Assembly (NCBI RefSeq): GCF_020510685.1
Contig: NZ_CP075185.1
Span: 1,178,001-1,242,000, forward strand
Reading direction: 5' to 3'
From: Dechloromonas denitrificans
Lineage (GTDB): Bacteria > Pseudomonadota > Gammaproteobacteria > Burkholderiales > Rhodocyclaceae
DNA: 64,000 bases
This document shows positions 1-12,269 of this stretch, one piece after another; the first letter of the stretch is position 1; every line of letters begins with the position of its first letter. The position numbers and the translations under genes were made by a program. The notes below the pieces were generated by a model. That model ran no database searches, had not been told where the DNA came from, and saw nothing but the letters and a program-made list of their open reading frames with translations.

Positions 1-1
1 G

Positions 2-55
2 GCGGTGATTTTGCCGCTGGCCGACTGGAAAAAAGGGGCTGGGCCCGATGTCTGA
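2..55 (+). CDS. C-terminal end of an upstream gene (partial), possibly a NUDIX hydrolase
   Basis: An open frame enters from the left edge and ends at TGA 53-55, encoding ...[14 protein letters not shown]. It overlaps the mnmA start by 8 bases, which is typical of a tightly packed operon. The tail is too short to identify from sequence. The NUDIX suggestion rests only on remembered gene order around mnmA in related betaproteobacteria, so the function is a guess. Confidence 0.4.
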   Translation, partial: AVILPLADWKKGAGPDV

Positions 56-1145
56 GAAAACTGTAGTCGTCGGCTTGTCCGGCGGGGTCGATTCTTCCGT
101 TGCCGCCTTGCTGCTGAAGCGGCAGGGCTGGAAAGTGATCGGCCTGTTCATGAAGAACTGGGAAGATGACGACACCGAGGAATACTGTTCGTCGCGCCAG
201 GATCTGATCGATGTGATGAGCGTCGCCGACCGGATCGGTATCGATGTCGAGGTGGTCAATTTTGCCGCCGAATACCGCGACCGGGTCTTTGCCGAGTTCC
301 TCCGCGAATACCAGGCCGGGCGGACGCCGAATCCCGACATCCTGTGCAATTCGGAAATCAAGTTCAAGGCTTTTCTCGACCACGCCATGCAGCTTGGCGC
401 CGACAAGATCGCCACCGGCCACTATGCCGGCGTCCGCGAGTTCAATGGCGAGTACCAGTTGCTGAAGGCCGAGGACGGTACCAAGGATCAGAGCTACTTC
501 CTGTATCGCCTGAACCAGGCGCAGCTGGCGAAAACCCTGTTTCCGCTGGCCGATCTCTACAAGCGCGAAGTGCGCAAGATCGCCGAGGCCGAGGGCCTGC
601 ACGTGGCCACCAAGAAGGATTCGACGGGCATTTGCTTTATCGGCGAACGGCCGTTCAAGGATTTTCTCAGTCGCTATCTGCCGCCGAAGAAAGGCGAGAT
701 TCGCCGCCTCGACGACGGCAAGGTGATGGGCGAGCACGACGGGCTGATGTTCCACACGCTCGGTCAGCGCAAGGGCTTGCATATCGGCGGCATCAAGGAA
801 AAGGGCCGGGCCGGTGGCGGCGATCACGATGCATGGTTCGTCGCCGGCAAGGACATGGAGCAGAACATCCTCTACGTGGTGCAGGGGCATGATCATCCGG
901 CCTTGTTCAGCGATGCGCTGACCGCCGAACAGCTATCCTGGGTATCCGGCCGGGCGCCGCATCCACACTGGGTCTATACCGCCAAGCCGCGTTATCGCAC
1001 CGCCGACCAGCCTTGCGAAGTCGAGCGCGTCGATGGCGAAACCTGCGAAATCCGTTTTGCCGAGCCGCAATGGGCGCTGACGCCGGGTCAGTCGGTAGTC
1101 CTCTACGAGAGCCGGGTGTGCCTGGGGGGCGGGGTTATCCGCTAA
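48..1145 (+). CDS. mnmA: tRNA-specific 2-thiouridylase MnmA
   Basis: A 365-aa cytosolic enzyme that thiolates U34 of tRNA-Lys, -Glu and -Gln using sulfur relayed from a cysteine desulfurase. The N-terminal PP-loop GLSGGVDSS (residues 9-17) binds ATP for adenylation of the uridine. The two catalytic cysteines expected for the family are present: C100 in NPDILCNSE and C196 in [12 protein letters not shown]. Length matches the usual 360-370 aa. ATG 48 directly precedes the conserved start and overlaps the end of the upstream frame. It converges with the HD-GYP gene, whose stop is 6 bases away. Confidence 0.97.
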   Translation: MSEKTVVVGLSGGVDSSVAALLLKRQGWKVIGLFMKNWEDDDTEEYCSSRQDLIDVMSVADRIGIDVEVVNFAAEYRDRVFAEFLREYQAGRTPNPDILCNSEIKFKAFLDHAMQLGADKIATGHYAGVREFNGEYQLLKAEDGTKDQSYFLYRLNQAQLAKTLFPLADLYKREVRKIAEAEGLHVATKKDSTGICFIGERPFKDFLSRYLPPKKGEIRRLDDGKVMGEHDGLMFHTLGQRKGLHIGGIKEKGRAGGGDHDAWFVAGKDMEQNILYVVQGHDHPALFSDALTAEQLSWVSGRAPHPHWVYTAKPRYRTADQPCEVERVDGETCEIRFAEPQWALTPGQSVVLYESRVCLGGGVIR

Positions 1146-1151
1146 CGGCGA

Positions 1152-1754
1152 TCAGTCGTCGCGGGCTCGCATCTCGGACTTCTCGATAATTGCCGAGAAG
1201 GCATGGAGCAGGTCGGGGTCGTGTTTGATGCCGCCCTCGCTGACCATGATGTCCATCACCGCCTGGTGGCGGCGGGAGGTGTGATAGGGGCGGCTGGCCG
1301 CCATCGCGTCGTAATTGTCGGTCAGTGAAATGATTCGCGAAAAAAGCGGGATGTCGATCCCCTTCAGCCCGTCCGGGTAGCCCGAACCATCGAAGTTCTC
1401 ATGGTGATGGCGGACGATGCGGGCGACGTCGCTGGAGCCGTTGGCGCCGATTGCGAGGATGATGCGTTCGCCGATCATCGGATGCTGCTTCATGCACTCC
1501 CATTCCTCTTCCTCAAAAGGCGCCGGTTTGCCGAGAACGCTGTCGGGAATCCCGATCTTGCCAATATCGTGAAACTGGGCGCCCAGCGAAAGCAGGGCCA
1601 GTTCTTTTTCCGAGAGATCGATGTGGCAACCCAGCTCGGCCGCCAGGCGGACCACGCGTTCCGAATGCAGGCGGGTGTGATGGTCGCGTTCGCCCAGGGC
1701 GACGGTCAGGGATCGGACAATGTTTTCCATGGTCACACTCTCGTCTTTTTGCAT
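1152..1754 (-). CDS. HD-GYP domain protein, probable cyclic-di-GMP phosphodiesterase
   Basis: A stand-alone HD-GYP domain. The metal-binding HDIGK and the downstream HHExxDGxGYP signature (HHENFDGSGYPDG) are intact, which in characterised members goes with hydrolysis of c-di-GMP to GMP. No receiver or sensor domain precedes it, so its input is unclear. The frame is open up to 1883, but the extra 43 N-terminal residues look non-conserved. ATG 1754 or ATG 1730 (the latter with GAGAG just upstream) are better starts; I chose 1754. A target pathway cannot be assigned, although the giant adhesin at the right end is a typical c-di-GMP-controlled output. Confidence 0.85.
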   Translation of the reverse strand: MQKDESVTMENIVRSLTVALGERDHHTRLHSERVVRLAAELGCHIDLSEKELALLSLGAQFHDIGKIGIPDSVLGKPAPFEEEEWECMKQHPMIGERIILAIGANGSSDVARIVRHHHENFDGSGYPDGLKGIDIPLFSRIISLTDNYDAMAASRPYHTSRRHQAVMDIMVSEGGIKHDPDLLHAFSAIIEKSEMRARDD

Positions 1755-1947
1755 CAAGGCTGTTGTTTGCTCCGCGAAGGGCGACAGATCTGCCGGTTGG
1801 ACCAGAAATTGGGCGCAAGGGTTCGCACCAACGCAGCAAAATTTCCCGGGATATTCGTTTTTGCCGGATTGCGCCGCGCCCACCGCTTGGTGGGGCCGGC
1901 GCTGCAGTCGGCAAGAACCGGTCGAGCAGGGCTCGCCGGTGTGTCAT

Positions 1948-2556
1948 TCAGTCGTGCGGCAGGGTGTCCGCGAACGACGGGCGCTGGATCAGCTTGGCGT
2001 GCAGTCTGCCCAGATTGGCGTGGCTTTCCTGCCAATTGATGTCGGCAAAGCGGAAATTCAGATAGCCGAGGGCAGAACCGACGGCGATATCGGCCATCGA
2101 GAAATGCGTACCCATGCAGAAAGGCGTTTCCCCCAGTTGTTCGGCCATGAATTCCAGGCCGCGCGTGACTTTGTCGCGCTGGCGCTGAATCCACTCGCTG
2201 TTTTGCTTGGCCAGCGGGCGTTTGGCTTCGAGATAGGCGGTCGCGGCGGCATCGCAGATGCCGTCGGCGAGCGCTTCCCAGCGCTTGACTTCGGTCCGCT
2301 CGCGATTGGGGGCGGGGAACAGCTTGTTGTTCGGGGTGACGTTGTCGATGTACTCGACGATGACCCGGGAGTCGAAAAGCGGGGTCGCGTCATCGAGCAC
2401 CAGCACGGGGATTTTTCCGAGCGGATTGATGGTCGGCACTTTGCTGTCTTCCAGCCAGGGCGAATCGATCACGAAATCGTATTCGATTTTCTTTTCGGCC
2501 AGCACAATGCGGACTTTGCGGACAAACGGGCTGGTGTGGGAGCCGATCAGCTTCAT
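1948..2556 (-). CDS. Glutathione S-transferase family protein
   Basis: A 202-aa protein with the two-domain GST layout. The N-terminal thioredoxin-like domain (about 1-80) begins MKLIGSHTSPFVRKVRI and contains the cis-proline element VPTINPLGKIPVL and the glutathione-binding DS of PLFDSRVIVEYI. An all-helical C-terminal domain follows, with MADIAVGSALGYL. Start ATG 2556 is preferred over the adjacent GTG at 2559 because GAGAG lies just upstream. Substrate unknown; likely cytosolic stress or detoxification role. It is divergent from purB, with about 95 bases between them. Confidence 0.9.
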   Translation of the reverse strand: MKLIGSHTSPFVRKVRIVLAEKKIEYDFVIDSPWLEDSKVPTINPLGKIPVLVLDDATPLFDSRVIVEYIDNVTPNNKLFPAPNRERTEVKRWEALADGICDAAATAYLEAKRPLAKQNSEWIQRQRDKVTRGLEFMAEQLGETPFCMGTHFSMADIAVGSALGYLNFRFADINWQESHANLGRLHAKLIQRPSFADTLPHD

Positions 2557-2621
2557 CACATGCTCTCTGATTTGGGGAGTTGGATTATAGCGTATGGCGC
2601 TTGGCTCCGTCGGACGGGTAA

Positions 2622-4034
<1,413 letters not shown>

Positions 4035-4310
4035 ATGAAATGCAGCAAATGCGGGCAGGATGTGCCGGCTGACGCCATCTATTGCCCGCACTGCACCGGC
4101 GAGCGCCAGACCACGGATGGCGAAGTCATCCGCGGCGGCATCAAGGGCGGTTTGCTCGGCCTGCTGATCGGCGCGCTGCCGATGCTGGTGCTTCTCTACA
4201 TCTATGGTCCCGAGCGCGGTATCAAGGCGATCGTCTTTGCCGTGCCGGTGGCCACTTTCACGACCGGACTGATCATTGGGCTGGTCAAAGCCAAACGGGA
4301 CTGGAAATAA
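4035..4310 (+). CDS. Small zinc-ribbon membrane protein, function unknown
   Basis: A 91-aa protein with a rubredoxin-like or zinc-ribbon knuckle at the N terminus (C3, C6, C17, C20). Two predicted membrane helices follow (about 36-55 and 62-83), with a basic C terminus. It starts at the base after the purB stop and ends TAATG into the next gene, so the three are probably co-transcribed and translationally coupled. I do not recognise a characterised homologue. Confidence 0.8.
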   Translation: MKCSKCGQDVPADAIYCPHCTGERQTTDGEVIRGGIKGGLLGLLIGALPMLVLLYIYGPERGIKAIVFAVPVATFTTGLIIGLVKAKRDWK

Positions 4311-4627
4311 TGTCTTTTGCTGAAAATCTGAAAAAACTGCCGGGTATTTCCCATCTGGCCGCCATCAACCTGCTCGATGCCGAAGGCAAGCTGATCGCCG
4401 CCATCGAAAACAAGCCGGGCAGCCAGGGCTCGCTGGCCGTGTACAACCATCTTGCCCAGACCTATGGCTCGATCAATGCCGAGGCGGCGAAAAAAGGCCT
4501 GGAAATCTTCGCCGAACATACCGAAGATGCCCGCCTGCATGCTGGCAAGCACCCGAATATCGATCGTTTGCTGGCGGTCGAAGGCGGCCAGCCGGCGCTG
4601 CGCGTCAAGCACGTTTTCGCCGTTTGA
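4310..4627 (+). CDS. Conserved hypothetical protein (possibly DUF2322-like)
   Basis: A 105-aa soluble, mostly helical protein beginning MSFAENLKKLPGISHLAAI and ending RVKHVFAV. Its ATG overlaps the previous stop (TAATG), making it third in the purB transcript. No catalytic motif, signal peptide or membrane segment is visible. The DUF2322 assignment is from memory of similar short proteins and was not checked. A GC-rich palindrome at about 4634-4649 lies just behind the stop, without a T run. Confidence 0.7.
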   Translation: MSFAENLKKLPGISHLAAINLLDAEGKLIAAIENKPGSQGSLAVYNHLAQTYGSINAEAAKKGLEIFAEHTEDARLHAGKHPNIDRLLAVEGGQPALRVKHVFAV

Positions 4628-4675
4628 GAGCAGCCCGGGGGCGCCCCCGATCGATTGAATGTCATATCCGCCGGT

Positions 4676-4681
4676 TATAAT
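4676..4681 (+). promoter_or_regulatory. Candidate -10 element for the cytochrome c' gene
   Basis: A perfect TATAAT lies at 4676-4681, with a weak TTGAAT 15 bases upstream (4655-4660). The -10 is inside a short inverted repeat, CCGCC at 4668-4672 and GGCGG at 4685-4689. It is about 80 bases ahead of the ATG. The short spacer makes this a candidate only. Confidence 0.35.
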
Positions 4682-4760
4682 TTTGGCGGAATAAATTCGA
4701 CACGCTTGTCGTTAGCCACGTTGCAATGTCCTTCCTCTCAACAACAACGGAGAAAACAGA

Positions 4761-5216
4761 ATGAAATCCAAGCTCTTGCTCGCCCTGCTGACCGTCACCC
4801 TGGCCGGTACGGCCGCGGCCCAGGTCAAGACCGACGACGCCATCAAGTTCCGCCAGTCCGGTTACGGCTTCATGGCCTGGAACATGGGCCGCATCAAGGC
4901 CAACGTCGAAGGTCAGTACAACAAGGATGAGGTCATCAAGGCGGCCAACGCCATTCAGGCGATTGCCAACTCCGGTATGGGCGCCCTCTATCCGCAGGGT
5001 TCCGACAAGGGAACGGGCTGGGAAGCGACCCGCGTCAAGCCGGAATTCTTCACCAACAAGGACGGCGTCACCAAGGTCGCCATGGCCTTCAACAAGGAAG
5101 CCAACGAAATGGCCAAGGTTGCCGCCAGCGGCGATGCTGCCGCCGTTGGTGCCCAATTAGGCAAGCTGGGTGGCACCTGCAAGGGCTGCCACGACGATTT
5201 CAAGGCCAAGAAGTAA
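4761..5216 (+). CDS. cycP: Cytochrome c' (c-prime)
   Basis: A 151-aa periplasmic protein with a cleavable signal peptide (about residues 1-20, ending TAAAQ). A four-helix-bundle body follows, with the single c-type heme site CKGCH close to the C terminus, the hallmark of cytochrome c'. Known members bind NO and protect denitrifiers from nitrosative stress; here that role is inferred from family and from the nir locus 20 kb away. The ATG follows a good ribosome site (ACGGAG, 4750-4755). A terminator follows the gene, and a cytochrome b561 gene lies just beyond it. Confidence 0.93.
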   Translation: MKSKLLLALLTVTLAGTAAAQVKTDDAIKFRQSGYGFMAWNMGRIKANVEGQYNKDEVIKAANAIQAIANSGMGALYPQGSDKGTGWEATRVKPEFFTNKDGVTKVAMAFNKEANEMAKVAASGDAAAVGAQLGKLGGTCKGCHDDFKAKK

Positions 5217-5239
5217 GCAGGGCTTGGCGTAGTCATCGA

Positions 5240-5266
5240 CAGGCACCTGCGGGTGCCTGTTTTTTT
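5240..5266 (+). terminator. Rho-independent terminator after cytochrome c'
   Basis: Eight-base stem CAGGCACC (5240-5247) with GGTGCCTG (5252-5259), a four-base loop and a run of seven T. Confidence 0.9.
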
Positions 5267-5288
5267 ACCCATAAGAAAAGGTCTGGAT

Positions 5289-5978
5289 ATGAACAGCAAA
5301 AAAATTCGTTTGTGGGATCTGCCAACCCGGCTCTTTCACTGGTTGCTGGTGCTCTGTGTGCTGGCCGCCGTGGTCAGCGGGCAGCTCGGCGGCAACCTGA
5401 TCGACTGGCATGGCAGGATCGGCCTGCTGATCGTCGGCTTGCTGGTTTTTCGGCTGGTCTGGGGCATCGTCGGGTCGACCTATGCGCGGTTCCGGCAATT
5501 CGTTCCGACACCGGCCAGGATCAAGGCTTATCTGCGCGGCGAGTGGCAGGGCGAAGGTCATAACCCGCTCGGCGCACTGGCTGTTTTTGGCCTGTTGGGC
5601 CTGCTCATCGCGCAGGTCTTGAGTGGGCTGTTCAGCAATGACGACATTGCTTTTGTCGGGCCGTTGTTCGATCTGGTCAGCAAGAATCTGAGCAATCGCC
5701 TGACCGGCATCCATCATCTGCTTTCCAATCTGCTGATTGCGCTGGTCGTGCTGCACGTCGCTGCCATCGCCTTCTATGCGCGGGTCAAGAAGCAATCGCT
5801 GGTCAAGCCGATGATCACCGGCTGGAAACAAGGCGAGGGCGAGTCGGCCAGCGGTGGTGGCTGGCTTGCCTTGATCGTCGCGCTGGTGCTTGCCGGCGCT
5901 GGCGTCTATGGCGCCAGCGGTGCCTGGTTGCCGGAACCGCCGCCTCCGCCGCCTGCCGCCGAAACGCCGAGCTGGTAG
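5289..5978 (+). CDS. Cytochrome b561-family membrane protein
   Basis: A 229-aa integral membrane protein of the bacterial b561 / Ni-Fe-hydrogenase b-subunit type. It begins with the family motif KIRLWDLPTRLFHW, whose histidine is a likely heme b ligand, and has about four membrane helices with further histidines in DWHGRIGL, TGIHHLLSN and VVLHVAAI. The C terminus is a proline-rich tail (PEPPPPPPAAE). ATG 5289 has AAAAGG upstream. Such proteins often pass electrons between quinones and periplasmic cytochromes, so the preceding cytochrome c' is a plausible partner; the pairing is inferred from adjacency. Confidence 0.88.
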   Translation: MNSKKIRLWDLPTRLFHWLLVLCVLAAVVSGQLGGNLIDWHGRIGLLIVGLLVFRLVWGIVGSTYARFRQFVPTPARIKAYLRGEWQGEGHNPLGALAVFGLLGLLIAQVLSGLFSNDDIAFVGPLFDLVSKNLSNRLTGIHHLLSNLLIALVVLHVAAIAFYARVKKQSLVKPMITGWKQGEGESASGGGWLALIVALVLAGAGVYGASGAWLPEPPPPPPAAETPSW

Positions 5979-6000
5979 AAAGCGCCTGAGCAAAGAAAAA

Positions 6001-6023
6001 GCCGCCAGACTGGCGGCTTTTTT
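6001..6023 (+). terminator. Terminator between the b561 gene and secF
   Basis: Stem GCCGCCA (6001-6007) with TGGCGGC (6011-6017), then six T. It ends the b561 transcript. An A-rich tract on the other side (5994-6000) means it could also serve the convergent secDF transcript. Confidence 0.85.
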
Positions 6024-6043
6024 GCGTCGGCCAAAGACCTCGC

Positions 6044-6988
6044 TTAAACGACCGCGCCGTCCTCGTTGGCGCCTTCGATAACCTTCTTCTGGATGGCGAA
6101 TTGCTCGCGCGAGACGCCCAGCCACATGACCAGCGGGCTGGCGACCAGGACCGAGGAGTAGATGCCGAAGAGGATGCCGATGGTTAGCGCCATGGCGAAG
6201 TAGTGCAGGGTTTCGCCGCCGAAGACCAGCATCGACAGCACCATCATCTGGGTACAGCCGTGGGTGATGATCGTCCGCGAAATGGTGCTGGTGATGGCGT
6301 GGTCGAGAACCTGTGGCGTGGTCATGCCGCGTACCCGCTTGAAGGTTTCGCGGACCCGGTCGAAGACGACGACCGATTCGTTCACCGAGTATCCGAGCAC
6401 CGCCAGCACCGCCGCCAGTACCGACAGCGAGAACTCCCACTGGAAGAAGGCAAAGAAGCCGAGGATGATCACCACGTCGTGCAGGTTGGCGATGATCGCC
6501 GAGACCGAAAAGCGCCATTCGAAGCGGAACGCCAGGTAGATGACGATGCCGATGACGACCAGCAGCAGGGCCAGTGCGCCGTTTTCGGCCAGTTCCTTGC
6601 CGACCTGCGGGCCGACGAACTCGACGCGGCGCAGGCTGGCGCCCGGCGCGTCGGCTTCCAGCGATTTCATCACCGCTTCGCCGAGTTGGGCGGTGTTCTG
6701 GTCGCCTTTCAGCGGCAGGCGGATCATGACGTCCTGCGAGGAGCCGAAGTTCTGCACCGCGTAGTCGGTAAAGCCGGCCTTGCCGAGCGAGCCGCGCACT
6801 TTTTCAAGGTCGGCGGTCTGCTGGTAGGCGACTTCGATCAGCGTGCCGCCGGTGAATTCGACCGACAGGTGCAGGCCCTTGCTGAACAGGAAGACCACGG
6901 CGAGGACAAAGGTGATCAACGAGATGACATTGAACGTCAGCGCATGGCGCATGAACGGAATGTCTTTGTGGATGCGGAAAAATTCCAT
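6044..6988 (-). CDS. secF: Protein translocase subunit SecF
   Basis: A 314-aa inner-membrane protein that works with SecD and SecYEG to use the proton gradient for preprotein translocation. Six membrane helices are arranged around a periplasmic P4-type domain. The first periplasmic region has FTGGTLIEV and the membrane core has the SecDF motif GYSVNESVVVFDRVRE. Length is normal. It lies 11 bases downstream of secD in the yajC-secD-secF order usual for proteobacteria. Confidence 0.97.
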   Translation of the reverse strand: MEFFRIHKDIPFMRHALTFNVISLITFVLAVVFLFSKGLHLSVEFTGGTLIEVAYQQTADLEKVRGSLGKAGFTDYAVQNFGSSQDVMIRLPLKGDQNTAQLGEAVMKSLEADAPGASLRRVEFVGPQVGKELAENGALALLLVVIGIVIYLAFRFEWRFSVSAIIANLHDVVIILGFFAFFQWEFSLSVLAAVLAVLGYSVNESVVVFDRVRETFKRVRGMTTPQVLDHAITSTISRTIITHGCTQMMVLSMLVFGGETLHYFAMALTIGILFGIYSSVLVASPLVMWLGVSREQFAIQKKVIEGANEDGAVV

Positions 6989-6999
6989 GGTCGTGTTCC

Positions 7000-8877
7000 T
7001 TATTTCTGACCGTTTGTCGCTGCGATGCCGGGCTTCCAGATCTGGCCGATGGCGACTTTGCCCAGCTTCTTCTGGTGGCCGTAGATCAGGTTGACCAGGG
7101 CGCGGGAGACGACGACCGAGGAGAAGATCGAGGTCAGGATGCCGAGGCAGTGCACCACGGCAAAGCCGCGGATCGGGCCGGAACCGAAGATGAGCAGCAT
7201 CAGGCCGACGATCAGCGTGGTGACGTTGGAGTCGAGAATGGTCCCGAAGGCGCGCTCGTAGCCTTCAAAAATGGCCCCCTGGGCCGGCATGCCGGCACGT
7301 AACTCTTCGCGGATGCGTTCGTTGATCAGCACGTTGGAGTCGATGGCCATACCGAGCGCCAGTGCGATGGCGGCGATGCCGGGCAGGGTCAGCGTGGCTT
7401 GCAGCAGCGACAGCAGGGCGATCAGGAAGAGCAGGTTGGCGGCCAGGGCGAGTACCGAAACGACGCCGAAGACCTGGTAATAGATGATCATGAAAACGGC
7501 AATTGCGGCAAAACCCCAGAGCGTCGAATGGAAGCCCTTCTGGATGTTGTCGGCGCCGAGGCTGGGGCCGATGGTCCGTTCCTCGATGATGTCCATCGGC
7601 GCGGCCAGCGAACCGGCGCGCAGCAGCAGCGCGGTATCGTTGGCTTCGCTGGTCGTCATGCGGCCGGAGATCTGCACGCGGCCGCCGCCAATTTCGCTGC
7701 GGATGACCGGTGCGGTAACGACTTCGCCCTTGCCCTTTTCGATGAGCAGGATGGCCATCCGCTTGTTGATGTTTTCGCGGGTGACGTCCTTGAAAATGCG
7801 GGCGCCGGCCGAGTCGAGCGTCAGGTGCACGGCGGCTTCGTTGGTCTGGTGATCGAAGCCGGGCTGGGCGTCGGTCAGGCGGTCGCCGGTCAGGACGACC
7901 TGCTTCTTGACGAGCAGCGGCTGGCCGCCGCGTTCGTTGTACACCTCGGTGCCGAACGGCGGATTGCCGGCCAGCGCGGCTTCGAGCGCGCCGGGGGAAT
8001 CGTCGACCATGCGGATTTCCAGGGTCGCGGTGCGGCCGAGGATGTCTTTGGCCTTGGCCGTATCCTGCACGCCGGGCAACTGGACGACGATGCGGTCGGC
8101 GCCCTGCTGCTGGATCACCGGCTCGGCGACGCCGAGTTCGTTGATCCGGTTGTGCAGCGTGGTGATGTTCTGCTTGAGCGCGAATTCGCCGATCTTCTTC
8201 TGCGCTTCCGGCTTCAGCATGGCGACCAGCTTGAGGTCGGTGCCGTCGTCCTGCTCGGTGATCAGCAGGTCGGGCTGGCTGTCGCCGATGGCGCTTTTCG
8301 CCTTGCTGCGGACGTCGGCCTCGCGGAAGCGGACGACCAGACGGTCGCCTTCGCGGCTGATGCCGGCATGGCGCAGGTTCTTGTCGCGCAGCACGGTGCG
8401 CAGGTCGCCGGAGGTCGAGTCGAGGCGCTTGGTCAGCGCGCCCTTCATGTCCACCTGGAGCAGGAAGTGCACGCCGCCGCGCAGGTCGAGGCCGAGGTAC
8501 ATCGGCAGCGCATGCAGGGCGGTCAGCCAGCTCGGCGAGGCGGCCAGCAGGTTCAGCGCAATGACGTATTGCGGTTCGGCGGCATCCGGGTTGAAGGTCT
8601 TTTCCAGGATATCCTTGGCCTTCAGCTGGGTGTCGGTATTCTTGAACCGGGCCTTGACGCCGACGTTGTCGAGCTGGATGCCGTCATGGGCGATCCCGGC
8701 AGCCTTCAGGGCTTCCTCGACGCGGCTTTTCGCCTTGTCATCGACCTTGATGGTGGCCTTGGCGCTGGAAACCTGGACGGCCGGCGATTCGCCGAAGAAA
8801 TTGGGCAGGGTGTAGATGAAGCCCAGCACCAGCGCCACGGCGACGATGATGTACTTCCAGAGTGGGTAGCGATTCAT
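7000..8877 (-). CDS. secD: Protein translocase subunit SecD
   Basis: A 625-aa inner-membrane protein with one N-terminal helix, a large periplasmic head containing the DLRGGVHFLLQVD motif, and five C-terminal helices with ALALGMAIDSNVLINERIRE, the counterpart of the SecF membrane motif. Together with SecF it forms the RND-like SecDF complex that pulls exported proteins across the membrane. It is transcribed between yajC and secF. Confidence 0.97.
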   Translation of the reverse strand: MNRYPLWKYIIVAVALVLGFIYTLPNFFGESPAVQVSSAKATIKVDDKAKSRVEEALKAAGIAHDGIQLDNVGVKARFKNTDTQLKAKDILEKTFNPDAAEPQYVIALNLLAASPSWLTALHALPMYLGLDLRGGVHFLLQVDMKGALTKRLDSTSGDLRTVLRDKNLRHAGISREGDRLVVRFREADVRSKAKSAIGDSQPDLLITEQDDGTDLKLVAMLKPEAQKKIGEFALKQNITTLHNRINELGVAEPVIQQQGADRIVVQLPGVQDTAKAKDILGRTATLEIRMVDDSPGALEAALAGNPPFGTEVYNERGGQPLLVKKQVVLTGDRLTDAQPGFDHQTNEAAVHLTLDSAGARIFKDVTRENINKRMAILLIEKGKGEVVTAPVIRSEIGGGRVQISGRMTTSEANDTALLLRAGSLAAPMDIIEERTIGPSLGADNIQKGFHSTLWGFAAIAVFMIIYYQVFGVVSVLALAANLLFLIALLSLLQATLTLPGIAAIALALGMAIDSNVLINERIREELRAGMPAQGAIFEGYERAFGTILDSNVTTLIVGLMLLIFGSGPIRGFAVVHCLGILTSIFSSVVVSRALVNLIYGHQKKLGKVAIGQIWKPGIAATNGQK

Positions 8878-8925
8878 AGTGGCTTTAAAGCTAAAAAGGC
8901 GGCCAGCGGCCGCCTTCTGGGGTGA

Positions 8926-9249
8926 TTACAGCGACTTCAGCGTGCCCTTCGGCAGTACCAGACCAATGGCCGGCTTCTGCACGACGACTTCCGTGCCTTC
9001 GGCGATTTCCAGCGTGACGTAGCTGTCGCCGACCTTGACAACCTTGCCGACCAACCCGCCGCCGGTGACGACTTCGTCGCCCTTGGCAATGGCAGCGATC
9101 AGTGCCTTGTGTTCCTTGGCCTTCTTCATCTGCGGGCGAATCATCAGGAACCACAGCACGACGAACATCAGGATCATCGGCAGAATTTGCATGAGACCAC
9201 TGGTCGGGTCGGCGGCGCCGGCGGTTTGAGCGTGGGCAAGACTAATCAT
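8926..9249 (-). CDS. yajC: Preprotein translocase accessory subunit YajC
   Basis: A 107-aa single-span membrane protein: a short periplasmic N terminus, a helix at about 18-38 (ILPMILMFVVLWFLMIRPQ), then a soluble cytoplasmic domain with the family motif GDEVVTGGGLVGKV. It associates with SecDF. Its place directly ahead of secD and behind tgt is the standard proteobacterial arrangement. Confidence 0.95.
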   Translation of the reverse strand: MISLAHAQTAGAADPTSGLMQILPMILMFVVLWFLMIRPQMKKAKEHKALIAAIAKGDEVVTGGGLVGKVVKVGDSYVTLEIAEGTEVVVQKPAIGLVLPKGTLKSL

Positions 9250-9295
9250 TGAATTACTCCGGGGAAGCTAAAGAAAATCAGAACGCAAGATTCTA

Positions 9296-11453
<2,158 letters not shown>

Positions 11454-11696
11454 GGGCTAAGGTCCGGAGTTACAAGCGAAACGGCTTTCCGGGCAGGAGC
11501 GCTGCTGGCGTGCCGGGCCGGGAGGGCACCGGACAAGCATCGCTTTCCATGGCAGGACAGGTGTTTGGCTTTTTGAAATTTTGGAATTGTCCCGACCAAG
11601 GCCAGCGTGCTTGGCTTTTGACAGGGTTGAAGGCGGCGAATTATATCAGGGTGAAAAATCGGGTTCGTTGTCCGGCGTCACGCGGCGCCGCCTTGC

Positions 11697-12269
11697 TTAA
11701 CGGACCGGCCGGTTGGCCTGGCGGCGCTGCATCTCGTTGATCAGCGCGGAAAATTGCTCGGCCAGTTCGTGGCGCAGAAAGCCGACGCCGAGCAGCGCCG
11801 GCGCCCAGCGGTCGGGAATCATCTCGATCCGGTAATCCAGCCGGGTGCCGCCGCTGCTGGCCTGCAGCCGCATTTCGCTGCGCATGTACTTGGTCGAGCC
11901 CGACAGCGCCTTCGAGAGGATGCGGCCGTCCGGTAAGACCTCGATCTGGCGTTCCGATTCAAAGGGGTAGCCGAACGGGCCGAAACGCGCCTTGCCCTGC
12001 TGGGCGATCCGATAGACGTTGCCGGCGCGCGAAATGATATGGCTGGCGCTCAGGTTGGGCACGAATTCGGCCATGTGCTCGAAATCGGTCAACACCTCGA
12101 GCGCGACGGCCGGCGGCACGGCAATCTGCAGGCTGAAGTTGCCGTGATAGACCCCCTCCCGCTGCTCGACGACCACGTCATCGTAGTCGACGGCAGCGGC
12201 CGCGAGCGCCGGGCCGAGGCTGACCGCCTGCAGGACCAGCGCCACCAGGCCGAGCTTGCCGAGGTTCAA
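11697..12269 (-). CDS. Exported START/SRPBCC-family protein at the end of the efflux operon
   Basis: A 190-aa protein with a probable signal peptide (about residues 1-23, ending GPALAAA) followed by a polyketide cyclase/COQ10-like START domain: the YHGNFSLQIAVPPAVALEVLTDF opening fold, then FVPNLSASHII and a C-terminal amphipathic helix. The ATG overlaps the stop of the RND pump gene by 4 bases (ATGA), so it is translationally coupled to it. START domains bind hydrophobic ligands; no ligand or role in metal efflux can be read from the sequence. Confidence 0.8.
   Translation of the reverse strand: MNLGKLGLVALVLQAVSLGPALAAAAVDYDDVVVEQREGVYHGNFSLQIAVPPAVALEVLTDFEHMAEFVPNLSASHIISRAGNVYRIAQQGKARFGPFGYPFESERQIEVLPDGRILSKALSGSTKYMRSEMRLQASSGGTRLDYRIEMIPDRWAPALLGVGFLRHELAEQFSALINEMQRRQANRPVR

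Noticed and set aside
4634..4649. Terminator formed by the GC palindrome after the DUF2322-like gene
   Set aside because: Self-complementary GC run with no proper loop and no T tract; it may still be a weak structure but is not supportable as a terminator.
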